Shown: positions 1 through 7,845 of the stretch, piece after piece
How positions within the stretch are numbered: the first letter of the stretch is position 1
How the letters are laid out: every line of letters starts with the position of its first letter
Assembly: GCA_041482015.1 (NCBI GenBank)
Contig: JBGPCZ010000048.1
Span: 1-34,466 of the forward strand
DNA from: JACQFK01 sp041482015
GTDB lineage: Bacteria; Planctomycetota; MHYJ01; JACPRB01
Reading direction: 5' to 3'
DNA: 34,466 nucleotides
Notes under the pieces: generated by a model
What the model was told of the DNA's origin: nothing
The model's input: the letters and a program-made list of their open reading frames with translations, nothing else
The model's database searches: none
Made by a program: the position numbers and the translations under genes

Positions 1-1541
1 TGGAACGTCCGCTCGAGAAAGAGCCGGTCGCGCTTCCCGCGCGGGCCGGTCATCTTGTAGACCCGCCAGCAGGCCCACGGGTGGACCGGCGGGTTGACGT
101 CGCCGAACGCGAATTCATAAGCGGGAAGCTGGCCGTTCGGGTGGCTGTACCACTCGCGGAGCAGGAGGAGGAGCTGCTCCTTCGCGAAATCCGGGTCGAT
201 CTTCGCGAACGCGACCGTGTGGAACGCCAGGTCCCACGCCGCGAACCACGGGTACTCCCACTTGTCGGGCATCGAGAGGACGTCGCGCGCGTAGAAGTGC
301 GGCCAGTCGGAGTTCCGGCCGCTTCGGCGCGACGGGGGCGTCGGCGACCCGGGGTCGCCTTCCAGCCAGTCCTTGACCACGTACGTGTAGAACTGCTTCG
401 ACCACAGCAGTCCCGCGTACGCCTGCCTCGTCACCTGCCGGTCCCCGGTGGGCAGCTTCGCGGGGAGCGCCGACTGGTAGAACTCGTCCGCCTGGAACAC
501 CCGCGTCGAGAACGTGCGCTCGAAATCGGCGAACGGCGCCGAGGGGCGCGACTCCTCCGCCGTGAGCCGGAGGCGGACGGAGACGCTCGCGCCCGGCGAG
601 ATCTCAAACGCGTAAAGCGCCGCGGCCTTCGTTCCCGTCCCCTGTGGATTCACCGCCTCCGCGCGGCCGGCGACGACGAACTCGTGGAACGCGTCCTTCA
701 CGTGAGGATGCCCGTTCGGGAGCTTCCACAGGCGCTCCGCGTTCGACTCGTTGTCGGTGAAGAGCCACCGTTCGGGCGCCCTCTCCGCCGCGAGCCGGAA
801 CCGGCCGAGCGACGCGTGCTCGGCGAGGACGGTCCCGTCGGCCTCGAGCGCGAGCCTCGGCCTCGGCCAGTAGCCCTCGCCCGTCCGGCCCCACGACCAC
901 GTGTTCCGGAACCAGAGGGTCGGGAGGAGGCGGATCGCCGCGGCGTCGGGCCCGCGGTTCGAGATCGTGATGCGGATGAGGAGGTCGTCCGCCGCGGCCT
1001 TGGCGTACTCGGTCTGGACGTCGAAGTAGCGGTTCCCCTCGAAGATCCCCGTGTCGGCCAGCTCGAACTCGGCCTCCAGCTTCCCGCGGTGGCGGTTCTC
1101 CCCGACCAGCCGCGCGTACGGGTACGCCGCCTGCGGGTACTTGTAGAGCGCCTTCAGGTACGACGCGGTCGGCGTGGCGTCGAGGTAGTAGTAGCACTCC
1201 TTGACGTCCTCGCCGTGGTTGCCTTCCGGGCCGGTGAGGCCGAAGAGGCGCTCCTTGAGGATCGGGTCCTTCCCGTTCCAGAGGGCGAGCGCGAAGCAGA
1301 GGCGGCCCTCGCGGTCGCAGATCCCGAGGAGGCCGTCCTCGCCCCAGCGGTAGGCGCGGCTGCGGGCGTGGTCGTGCGGGAAGTACTCCCAGCAGGCACC
1401 GCCCTCGGAGTAGTCCTCGCGGACGGTGCCCCACTGGCGCTCCGAGAGGTACGGCCCCCAGCGCTTCCAGTTCTTCTCGTGGCGCGCGTCCTCCAGGAGG
1501 CGCTGCGCCTCGGCGCCGTGGCGGCGGTCAGCGTCCGCCAT
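1..1541 (-). CDS. GH63-family glucosidase, N-terminal part (runs off left edge)
   Basis: A continuous minus-strand frame opens with ATG at 1541 and is still open at base 1, giving 513 residues without a stop. The protein reads as the bacterial GH63 'glucosidase' type (related to mannosylglycerate/glucosylglycerate hydrolases), whose members are usually around 850-900 residues, so roughly the last 40% is missing. Recognisable blocks are NWKRWGPYLSERQWGTVRED near residue 24, EYFPHDHARSRAYRWGEDG near 52, GNHGEDVKE near 112, and PWFAAWDLAFH near 432-441. Asp437 of that last block is, by family knowledge, the likely general acid; the partner Glu would lie off the window. No signal peptide is seen, so it is probably cytoplasmic. 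The start overlaps the end of the glucose dehydrogenase gene by 14 bases with no strong ribosome site, suggesting translational coupling. The two together could release glucose and then oxidise it (inference). Confidence 0.85.
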   Translation of the reverse strand, partial: MADADRRHGAEAQRLLEDARHEKNWKRWGPYLSERQWGTVREDYSEGGACWEYFPHDHARSRAYRWGEDGLLGICDREGRLCFALALWNGKDPILKERLFGLTGPEGNHGEDVKECYYYLDATPTASYLKALYKYPQAAYPYARLVGENRHRGKLEAEFELADTGIFEGNRYFDVQTEYAKAAADDLLIRITISNRGPDAAAIRLLPTLWFRNTWSWGRTGEGYWPRPRLALEADGTVLAEHASLGRFRLAAERAPERWLFTDNESNAERLWKLPNGHPHVKDAFHEFVVAGRAEAVNPQGTGTKAAALYAFEISPGASVSVRLRLTAEESRPSAPFADFERTFSTRVFQADEFYQSALPAKLPTGDRQVTRQAYAGLLWSKQFYTYVVKDWLEGDPGSPTPPSRRSGRNSDWPHFYARDVLSMPDKWEYPWFAAWDLAFHTVAFAKIDPDFAKEQLLLLLREWYSHPNGQLPAYEFAFGDVNPPVHPWACWRVYKMTGPRGKRDRLFLERTF

Positions 1542-2637
1542 CGACACTGAAGACGTTCTTGATCCCGCCGGGCCGGCCCAGGAGGACGTCGGCGAACCCA
1601 TCGAGGGGGTATCGCCTCGTGATGAGCGAGCGGAGCGGCGCGGGCCAGCGCTGCGCGAAGACCCCGAGGTCCTTGACGGAGGCCTCGAACGCGTCGCGCC
1701 CGGCGTTCACGGTCCCGAAGACGATCTGGTTCTTGAGGACGAGGTTGCGCATGAGGAGATCGGCGTCGAGCGAAATGGGCCCCTTGCGGCCCGGCACGCC
1801 GGTGAAGACGTAGACGCCGTTGATGCCAAGGACCCTGAGGAGTTCGAACGCCACGGGCGCCGCGCCGGTGGCTTCGTAGACGAGGTCGATGTTCCCGACG
1901 ATCGAGCCGAGCTGGTCGATGTTCGCCGTCTTCGCGGAGACGTACGTCGCGCCGATCTGCTTCGCGGCGACGGCGTTCGGGCTGTCGTCGGTCTCGAGGG
2001 AGTAGACGTACGTCTTGAACCCGCGGACGAGAAGCGCCATGGCGCCGAGGAGCCCGACGGGGCCGGCGCCGAGGACGACCGCGCGGTGTCCCTCGCCCTT
2101 CCCCGCCGCGACGGTCCACGGGAGCCGCTCCTGCACGTCCCACACCTGGATGAGGGCCTTCTCGGCGATCGTGAGCGGCTCGACGAGGACGCCCACGTCG
2201 CGGAGCGCGCGCGGCACGGGGTTCATGTACTTCTCGCGGTCGACGACGAACTCGGTCATGAAGCCGTGCTGCTGCTTGATGCCGCGCTCGGTGAAGTCGC
2301 CGGTGAAGCAGAAGTCCTGGCGGTCGTGGCGGCACGACGCGCACGTCGCGTGCGGGCAGGGGCGGCGGACGGTGGGGACGACGAGGTCGCCAACCTTGAG
2401 CCGCGTGACGCCCTTGCCGACCTCGACAATCTCGCCGAGCGATTCGTGGCCGAGGACGATGTAGTCGCTCCCCGTGGGCGGCGTGCCGTACTGGAACGCG
2501 CAGATCTCCTTGTCGGTGCCGCAGACTCCGATGTCGAGCATCCGCAGCTTCACTTCGTCGGGCGCGGCGATCTTCGGCTCGGGATGATCGACGAGCTTGA
2601 TCTCCTTCCGCGCCTGCGCCACGCCGATCGCTTTCAT
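1528..2637 (-). CDS. Zinc-dependent glucose 1-dehydrogenase (MDR family)
   Basis: A 369-residue medium-chain dehydrogenase of the glucose dehydrogenase type, which oxidises glucose to gluconolactone with NAD(P)+. Catalytic zinc ligands appear as Cys39 (GVCGTDKE) and His64-Glu65 (LGHES). A four-Cys structural zinc loop is formed by Cys94, Cys99, Cys102 and Cys110. Glu153 (LVEPLTIAEKA) is the extra conserved Glu of this subfamily. The Rossmann motif GAGPVG is at 190-195. Length and layout fit the archaeal/bacterial Glc_DH family with its own C-terminal domain. The ATG at 2637 is preceded by GAGGTGA at good spacing. It overlaps the downstream GH63 gene by 14 bases, so the pair is an operon. Substrate specificity is inferred; another aldose or polyol is possible. 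Confidence 0.85.
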   Translation of the reverse strand: MKAIGVAQARKEIKLVDHPEPKIAAPDEVKLRMLDIGVCGTDKEICAFQYGTPPTGSDYIVLGHESLGEIVEVGKGVTRLKVGDLVVPTVRRPCPHATCASCRHDRQDFCFTGDFTERGIKQQHGFMTEFVVDREKYMNPVPRALRDVGVLVEPLTIAEKALIQVWDVQERLPWTVAAGKGEGHRAVVLGAGPVGLLGAMALLVRGFKTYVYSLETDDSPNAVAAKQIGATYVSAKTANIDQLGSIVGNIDLVYEATGAAPVAFELLRVLGINGVYVFTGVPGRKGPISLDADLLMRNLVLKNQIVFGTVNAGRDAFEASVKDLGVFAQRWPAPLRSLITRRYPLDGFADVLLGRPGGIKNVFSVDGGR

Positions 2638-2659
2638 GGATCACCTCGGGGAACGGGGG

Positions 2660-2690
2660 ATCATAGCGCGGGATGGCCGTGCAGCGTCAA
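2660..2690 (-). promoter_or_regulatory. Candidate sigma70-type promoter for glucose dehydrogenase/GH63
   Basis: Read on the minus strand, TTGACG (2690-2685) and TATGAT (2665-2660) are each one base from consensus, separated by 19 bases, slightly longer than ideal. The predicted transcript start, near 2652, leaves a leader of about 15 bases that holds the GAGGTGA ribosome site of the gene starting at 2637. Pattern-based only. Confidence 0.4.
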
Positions 2691-2711
2691 GTCCTTTTGA
2701 GCGGTGCAGAT

Positions 2712-3140
2712 TCAGACGAGCGGGTTGACCCAGCGAAGCTTCTTGAAGCGGGCGAAGTCCGAGTCGCAGGAGCAGAGTTCGGCGCCGTGCTCCAGCGCGA
2801 CCGCCGCCAGGTGCGCGTCCGAGGTGAGGTTTCCCCCGGTTCCCAGCGGGGTCAGGAGTCCCGAGAGAACTTCGAGGTGACGCTCGGCCGGGTCGATGAT
2901 TTCGGCACTAGGCTGGTCCAACCACGATTCCATCACCCCGAAGGCATCATCGAGCGTGAGCGGCCTGGGAAAAACAGCCGATCGGGTGCTGAGCCGGAGG
3001 AACGCGAGGAGCACGGTCCAATCAAAACCCACCGGCTCCGGGCCCGAAAGGACACCTTCGAGCCACGGCTTCGCCTTCCCGTGGAGCGGCGAGTCTTCGT
3101 TCACCGCGTAGAGAAGAATATTGGCGTCGATGATCTTCAT
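2712..3140 (-). CDS. vapC: VapC-like PIN-domain toxin
   Basis: A 142-residue PIN-domain protein, the expected toxin of a type II toxin-antitoxin pair; VapC proteins are Mg-dependent RNases that usually cut tRNA or rRNA. The acidic site is visible as Asp5 (KIIDANILLYAVN), Asp108 (NLTSDAHLAA) and Asp126/Asp128 (CSCDSDFARF). The classical mid-domain Glu is not obvious: the stretch at 40-50 reads DWTVLLAFLRL. As I recall this is shared by a known VapC subgroup with the same RHWxNPL-like ending, so it need not mean inactivation. The start overlaps the antitoxin stop in an ATGA-type overlap, so the two are translationally coupled. The RNA target cannot be told from sequence. Confidence 0.88.
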   Translation of the reverse strand: MKIIDANILLYAVNEDSPLHGKAKPWLEGVLSGPEPVGFDWTVLLAFLRLSTRSAVFPRPLTLDDAFGVMESWLDQPSAEIIDPAERHLEVLSGLLTPLGTGGNLTSDAHLAAVALEHGAELCSCDSDFARFKKLRWVNPLV

Positions 3141-3400
3141 TTCCTCACGCTCAACTTCCGGATGATTTCTTCATCTTCCATCGCGGCGGCGAGGGAGAGC
3201 GCCCGGTCGAGGCCGACCTCGGGACGGTATCCCATCTTGAAGGTCTTGAGTGCGAAAGCGCGGGGAGCCCTCGCCCTTTTCCCGATAAGTCCGTCCCGGA
3301 TCGCCTGGTTGAGGGCCTCCTTGAAGGAGAGGCGCCTCTCGCGCATGGCCTTCCGGACCAAGGCCTCCACGTCCGGATCGAGCGTCACGGTGGTTCTCAT
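3137..3400 (-). CDS. vapB: VapB-like ribbon-helix-helix antitoxin
   Basis: An 87-residue protein with an N-terminal ribbon-helix-helix DNA-binding segment (MRTTVTLDPDVEALVRKAM, then helices through about residue 38) and a C-terminal tail that should wrap and block the PIN toxin. Antitoxins of this type also repress their own promoter as toxin complexes. The toxin gene overlaps its 3' end by four bases. The ATG at 3400 has no Shine-Dalgarno sequence, but it sits about six bases after a -10 box, so it may be read from a leaderless transcript. The surrounding AT-rich DNA contrasts with the GC-rich neighbours, as is common for mobile toxin-antitoxin cassettes. Confidence 0.85.
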   Translation of the reverse strand: MRTTVTLDPDVEALVRKAMRERRLSFKEALNQAIRDGLIGKRARAPRAFALKTFKMGYRPEVGLDRALSLAAAMEDEEIIRKLSVRK

Positions 3401-3434
3401 ATTGTAATCATATCATCATTTTATATGCTGTCAA
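3401..3434 (-). promoter_or_regulatory. Strong sigma70-type promoter/operator of vapBC, apparently leaderless
   Basis: On the minus strand a perfect TTGACA (3434-3429), a 16-base spacer and TATGAT (3412-3407) are followed by six bases and the ATG at 3400. The expected transcription start falls at or next to the A of the start codon. The interval is AT-rich and holds repeated TCATAT elements (plus strand near 3396-3414) and CATAT/ATATG inverted arms (3409-3413 and 3423-3427). These are plausible VapB operators. Confidence 0.65.
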
Positions 3435-3490
3435 TACATCACTTCTAAATCCCGTCGTCCAGGCCTTTGTGGGCTGGCGATGAAGCGAAC

Positions 3491-6400
3491 TCAGCGGCCC
3501 TTGAGGAACTCGGCGACCGGCTGGTCGTCGACGGTCTTGAGCGACCGGAGGGTCTTGAGCGGCGCATAGTCCTTGACCGGAGCTCCCTGGAGCTGGAGGC
3601 GGACGAGCGGCATCCCCTGGAGCGGCGACAGGTCGGCGACGCGCGTGTTGGCCAGGTTGAGCTCCTGCAGCTTCATCCCCTTCAGGCAGCCGATGTCGGA
3701 GAGCACGCCCGGTTTGTCGCCCCCGAGATCCAGCTTCCGCAGGAACGGGAGCGCGCGCACCGGCCAGAGGTCGAACAGTTTCTGCGGGGGCAGGGCCAGT
3801 TCCACGACGCGCTCGTTCTCGATCTTGGACCTCGCCTGCCCTGGATCGAACGCGGGATTGAGCTCCTTCAGCTTGTCGAGCACCCGTTTCACCTGCTCGG
3901 CGGGCGCCACCGGGATCGTCTTCACGAAGGCGGGATCGACCGGCGTGGCGAACGTGGTGCGGATCTTCCCCTTCCCGGTCACCTCCCGAACCTGGATCGC
4001 CTCGAAGACCGTCAGCGTCTCGCAGTTGCCGAGGCCCAGGAGATTCGGAAGATCCAGGCTCCACTCGCCTTCCAGGCTCAACGCCCCGAGGGCGGGCGTC
4101 CATTCGGAGACCTTCTTGTCGTCCAGCAGCGCGGTCACCCGGTCGCGCCGGACCTGGATCGTGGAGACGTACTTCGTATTGTTCTTGGGAGTGAACGGGA
4201 AACCCGTTGGATTCTTGCTGCTGCCGACGCCGGCGACGTTGGCGAAGCCGGCACTCACGTTCCCCCACCCTCCCATCTCCCAGAAGAACGGGCGGCCATC
4301 CTTGGTGAGGAACTGCGCGGTGGCGCACCTCCCCGCCGAGCGGGTGAAGACGATCCGGAAGTCGTACTCGACCGGCGGCTCATAGGGAAGCCGGAGGACG
4401 CCGTTCTCCGAGGGCTCGGCGATCAGCCTGCCGCCCTCCTTCTTCCAGGCCCCCTGGACCGTGTCGCGCGACGGGTCGACGATCGCGAGGAGATCGACCG
4501 CGTTCTTCCAGAGCGCGACTTCGGGCGGAACCGGGAGCGGCGGCCGCGATGTCCGCACGAGCGTTCCCTTCCCCTTGAGCTCGATCACGTCGATCGCGTG
4601 GAAAGTCACGGAGCACATGTAGGTCAGGAGCCCGAGCCGCGACTCGTCCGGAACCTTCACCGTGGGCATGAGCTTGAGCTTGTGCTCGGCCGTGCGGATG
4701 ATCCCGAGGCGCTCGCCGTTCACCGACGCCGAAATCGCGTCCTTGCGGACTTCGACGATCGCGGTGTGCGTCTTCCGGGGCTCGAGGCAGCGGGTCCGCC
4801 GGACCATCAAGGGGGAGGACGGGGACTCGAGGTCGTCGACCTGGGCAAAACCGAAGGCGGTGTTGTTGAACCCGCCGTTGAGCCACTGGAAGGCACGGCC
4901 CCCGCGCGAGAGGATCTGCGTGACGTCCGGGACGTCCGAGTCCGGGGTGAAGACGATGCGATACGCGTATTCCTCCGGGGGCTTGTAGGGCAGCGAGAGC
5001 AGGGCCGAGGCCGAGAAGTCGTCCGACCGAAGCGATCCGTCGCCCAGTTTCCACGATCCCTGGACGGCATCCTCCGCCGGGACCACGAGCGGAATCAGGT
5101 GGAGGGCTCCCTTCCACGCGTCGTCCGCGAACGGGATGAGCGGAGTCAGCGGGGTGCGTTTGAAGAATTCGCCGACGGGGGTGTAGTTGACCGATTCGAG
5201 CGAACGGATGCCCGGGAGGAACGTCAGGTCGTCCTCGGGTCGGAAGTCAAATCTCAGTTTCTTGAGCGGAAAGGTCTTCAGGAGCGCGAGATCCTGGGGG
5301 CCCGTCTGCAGGAGCCCGAGCGTCTCCAGGGGCATTCCGCGAAGAGCGGAGAACATCCTGACCGGAGTGTAGGACACATCCAAGGTGGTCAGTTTCATCC
5401 CCCGGAGGGGTTCGAGATCCGACACCTTGGAACCGGCCACGTCGAGCACCCCGAGCGGCATCCCGCGCAGCGGCGAGAGATCCGCCACCTCGGTGTGATG
5501 GATCCTGAGCTCTTCAATCGGCAGGCCCCGGAGCGGTCCCAGGTCGGCCAGGGGCCCGATATACTCCCGCTTGTCCTGTTCGTCCCATCGTCCGGCGACC
5601 TCGAGCTTCCGGAGGGTGGCAAGGCCTCGAAGCGGGCCGAGATCCGTCACCCCGACCGCGGAGAAGCTGAGCCCGACGATCGAGTCGCCGTCAAAGGTCG
5701 GCGTGACCGGACCGTCGAGGGCCGGGTTCGCCTCCTTCAGCCGCCGCGTCAGCGCCTCGATCGGGCTCTCCGGCTTGTCCGGCACGACAGGCTCGACTGG
5801 ACGCTCGCGAGGCTTGACGGGCGGATCGGGCGGACGGACCGGCACGGGCGGAGGTTTCACCGGCTCGTGATGGGAATGAGGAGCCGGCGGCGCCGGCTCG
5901 CCCCGTTTCACCGCGACCACGGGGGGCTCGACCGGCTCGTTCCCCTTTCCCGCGACGACGACGACCAGGACGACGAGCACCGCCGCGGCCACGCCGCCCG
6001 CGACCAGCCACGGCGCCCTGGAACTCCCCGAGGCGACCACGCGACGGACCGTCGCGGAAGCCCGCTTCTTCAGTCCCGACCGGCGCGCCGGCGGGGCGAT
6101 CGTCGAGAGGGCCTCCTCGATCATCTGGGTCTTGGGCGTCTTGCCGGCGATCACCTGCTCGAGGTCGGCGATCAGCGCGCCGCAATCGCGGTAACGATCG
6201 CCGGGCGACTTGGCCATCATCCGCTGGAGCACCTGGACCACGTTGTCGGGGATGTCCTCGCGAAGATCCTGCGGGTTGGGCAGCTGCACGTTCACGTGCT
6301 TGGAGAGGATCTCAAGCACGGTCGTCCCGTCGAACGGCGTCTGCCCGGTCAGAAGATGGTAGAGCGTCGCGCCGAGCGAGTAGAGGTCGGTGCGGCCGTC

Positions 6401-6910
6401 GATGTCCTTCTCGCCCTGCGCCTGCTCGGGCGAAATGTAGTGGGGCGTCCCGAGCACGGCGCCGGTCACGGTCTTGAACGACGAGGCGGGATCGTCGACG
6501 ACCTTCGAGAGCCCCAGGTCGAGGATCTTCGTCGTCCCGTCCTTCGTCAGGAAGAGGTTGGACGGCTTGATGTCGCGGTGGATGACGCCCTCCCGGTGGG
6601 CTAAGTGGAGGCCCTGTGCCGCCTGGAGGATGATCCCGAGGGCGCGGGGCACGGGGAGGGTCCGCTCGCGTTTGAGGAGGCCATCCAGGGTCTCCCCCTC
6701 CCAGAACTCCATCACGTAGTAGTGGTAGCCGAGGTCCTCGCCGGTGGCGGACGCGCTGATGATGTTCGGGTGCTTGAGCTTCGTCGCGGTCTCCGCCTCG
6801 CGCCGGAAGCGCTTGACGAACTCGGGGTTCGAGCCGAAGTGGCGCGGGAGCACCTTGACCGCGACGTTCTTCGACGTGGCCGGGTCGACCGCGAGGTAGA
6901 CGGCGCCCAT
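3491..6910 (-). CDS. Membrane Ser/Thr protein kinase with LRR ectodomain (frame interrupted just upstream)
   Basis: This is the open part (1139 codons) of a Hanks-type kinase. Residues counted from the ATG at 6910 show VAVK (Lys19), HRDIKPSN (Asp113, Asn118), DLGLS (Asp131) and SPEQ (160-163), so the catalytic residues are intact. A membrane helix is at about 300-320, then a Pro-rich stalk to about 380. LRR blocks of the 'LRGMPL' type follow to about 600. Two related beta-sandwich-like domains occupy about 605-795 and 800-985, and more LRRs reach the C-terminus. The ATG at 6910 lies inside the glycine loop (GEGGMGAVYL), so it cannot be the natural start: the frame continues upstream for 29 codons to a TAG at 7000-6998, beyond which the matching N-terminus resumes. 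Without readthrough the kinase lacks half its ATP loop, so the gene is probably a pseudogene, recently broken, or a sequencing error. Confidence 0.85.
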   Translation of the reverse strand: MGAVYLAVDPATSKNVAVKVLPRHFGSNPEFVKRFRREAETATKLKHPNIISASATGEDLGYHYYVMEFWEGETLDGLLKRERTLPVPRALGIILQAAQGLHLAHREGVIHRDIKPSNLFLTKDGTTKILDLGLSKVVDDPASSFKTVTGAVLGTPHYISPEQAQGEKDIDGRTDLYSLGATLYHLLTGQTPFDGTTVLEILSKHVNVQLPNPQDLREDIPDNVVQVLQRMMAKSPGDRYRDCGALIADLEQVIAGKTPKTQMIEEALSTIAPPARRSGLKKRASATVRRVVASGSSRAPWLVAGGVAAAVLVVLVVVVAGKGNEPVEPPVVAVKRGEPAPPAPHSHHEPVKPPPVPVRPPDPPVKPRERPVEPVVPDKPESPIEALTRRLKEANPALDGPVTPTFDGDSIVGLSFSAVGVTDLGPLRGLATLRKLEVAGRWDEQDKREYIGPLADLGPLRGLPIEELRIHHTEVADLSPLRGMPLGVLDVAGSKVSDLEPLRGMKLTTLDVSYTPVRMFSALRGMPLETLGLLQTGPQDLALLKTFPLKKLRFDFRPEDDLTFLPGIRSLESVNYTPVGEFFKRTPLTPLIPFADDAWKGALHLIPLVVPAEDAVQGSWKLGDGSLRSDDFSASALLSLPYKPPEEYAYRIVFTPDSDVPDVTQILSRGGRAFQWLNGGFNNTAFGFAQVDDLESPSSPLMVRRTRCLEPRKTHTAIVEVRKDAISASVNGERLGIIRTAEHKLKLMPTVKVPDESRLGLLTYMCSVTFHAIDVIELKGKGTLVRTSRPPLPVPPEVALWKNAVDLLAIVDPSRDTVQGAWKKEGGRLIAEPSENGVLRLPYEPPVEYDFRIVFTRSAGRCATAQFLTKDGRPFFWEMGGWGNVSAGFANVAGVGSSKNPTGFPFTPKNNTKYVSTIQVRRDRVTALLDDKKVSEWTPALGALSLEGEWSLDLPNLLGLGNCETLTVFEAIQVREVTGKGKIRTTFATPVDPAFVKTIPVAPAEQVKRVLDKLKELNPAFDPGQARSKIENERVVELALPPQKLFDLWPVRALPFLRKLDLGGDKPGVLSDIGCLKGMKLQELNLANTRVADLSPLQGMPLVRLQLQGAPVKDYAPLKTLRSLKTVDDQPVAEFLKGR

Positions 6911-6997
6911 GCCCCCTTCGCCGAGCTTCTTGACGAGTTTGTACGGGCCCAGCTGCTGCGCCCCGGCCTGCTGATCCTTGACCTTCTTCTCGAGCGT

Positions 6998-7177
6998 CTA
7001 GCGCTGGGCGGCCGTGATGATCCCCATCTGGACCATCACCTCGGAGAACGAGACGGTCACGCCCTTCTGGAGGCTCTTGGACTGGTTCTCCATCGCCGAG
7101 CTGATCTGCTCGGGCGTGACGAGGCCGATCTGCCGCACATGGCGTGCGAAGGCCAGATCGAGGGCATCGCTTTGCAT
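6998..7177 (-). pseudogene. N-terminal segment of the kinase gene, ending in an in-frame TAG
   Basis: Starting at ATG 7177 the minus strand encodes 59 residues (MQSDALDLAFARHVRQIGL... to ...GIITAAQR) and then TAG at 7000-6998. The next codons, in the same frame, continue TLEKKVKDQQAGAQQ and LGPYKLVKKLGEGGMG, straight into the kinase domain. An N-terminal helical segment of this kind, ending in a short charged linker before the kinase, is a layout I associate with planctomycete kinases. A CAG-to-TAG change would restore Gln. No ATG, GTG or TTG lies between the TAG and the glycine loop, so reinitiation cannot make a complete kinase. At least five other genes here end in TAG (stops near 7222, 7846, 10554, 14168 and 33433), which argues against codon reassignment. 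Confidence 0.75.
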
Positions 7178-7194
7178 GGGATTTCTAGAAGTGA

Positions 7195-7222
7195 ATTATA
7201 GTCCATCCCGCGCGGGACGGGC
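7195..7222 (-). promoter_or_regulatory. Candidate -10 box and GC hairpin between DUF1080 gene and kinase gene
   Basis: In this 44-base gap a perfect TATAAT (minus strand, 7200-7195) lies 17 bases before the kinase ATG at 7177, but no -35 box is seen at the right distance. Just upstream, at 7206-7217, is the perfect palindrome TCCCGCGCGGGA right after the stop of the DUF1080 gene. It could fold as a short hairpin, but it lacks a U-tract, so a terminator role is uncertain. Confidence 0.3.
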
Positions 7223-7845
7223 TATTTCTTGGGAAGGATCCAGAGGTTGCGGAAGCGGACCTTCGCGCCGTGGTCCTGGAGGAGGATCGGGCCGGGCTCG
7301 GCGCCCTCGGGCTTGCCGGCGCCGGTCTTGTTCGTGATCTCGTAGTCGTCGTGCACCTTGACGCCGTTCCAGACGACCGTGATCCGCGCGCCCGCCGTCT
7401 TCTTCCCGGTGTCGTCGAACCGCGCCGCCTTGAACGTGATGTCGTACGTCTGCCACTCGCCGGGCTTCTTCCCCGCATTCTTGTCGGGCGCCTTCTGGGT
7501 GTAGATCGACGCGCAGCCGTTCTTGAGCGGGGGATCGTCGCCGAACGAGTCGAGGATCTGGACCTCGTAGCGGCGCTGGATGTACACGCCGCTGTTCGAC
7601 CGCGCCTGTCCCTTCGCGCCCTCGGGCGGCTCGGGGATGTTGAACTCGACGTGGAGCTGGAAGTCCTGGTACTTCTCCTTCGTGATGACGTTGCCCTTCC
7701 CGACTTCGAGAACGCCGTCCGTCACCGGCCAACCCAGAGCCTTGCCGTCCTCCTGGGTGAACTGCGCCGCATCGAGGACGACCGCGTCCTTGGGCGGCTT
7801 GGCGTCCTGCGACAGGAAGAGGACCAGCGAGAGCGCGAGCTTCAT
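7222..7845 (-). CDS. DUF1080 (3-keto-disaccharide hydrolase-like) secreted protein
   Basis: A 207-residue protein with a short Sec-type signal (MKLALSLVLFLSQD) followed by a single DUF1080 beta-sandwich. Landmarks are SNSGVYIQRRYEVQILDSFG near residue 83, GEWQTYDITFKAARFD near 128, VVWNGVKVHDDYEI near 155 and GPILLQDHGAKVRFRNLWI near 185. The family was named 3-keto-disaccharide hydrolase after members that cleave 3-keto-glycosides; the concanavalin-like fold is also used for binding. The ATG abuts the TAG of the ThuA gene directly (TAGATG), so it is translationally coupled as the last gene of a four-gene operon. Substrate and true enzymatic activity are inferred. Confidence 0.85.
   Translation of the reverse strand: MKLALSLVLFLSQDAKPPKDAVVLDAAQFTQEDGKALGWPVTDGVLEVGKGNVITKEKYQDFQLHVEFNIPEPPEGAKGQARSNSGVYIQRRYEVQILDSFGDDPPLKNGCASIYTQKAPDKNAGKKPGEWQTYDITFKAARFDDTGKKTAGARITVVWNGVKVHDDYEITNKTGAGKPEGAEPGPILLQDHGAKVRFRNLWILPKK

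Noticed and set aside
81..1550. 489-codon plus-strand frame over the left edge
   Set aside because: Antisense to the GH63 gene, whose edge-open minus-strand frame matches its family over the whole visible length.
3467..6604. 1045-codon plus-strand open frame opposite the kinase gene
   Set aside because: Composition is Arg/Glu/Gly/Pro/Leu-rich with no domain, and it mirrors codon positions of the kinase gene, which has clear motifs. GC-rich antisense shadow.
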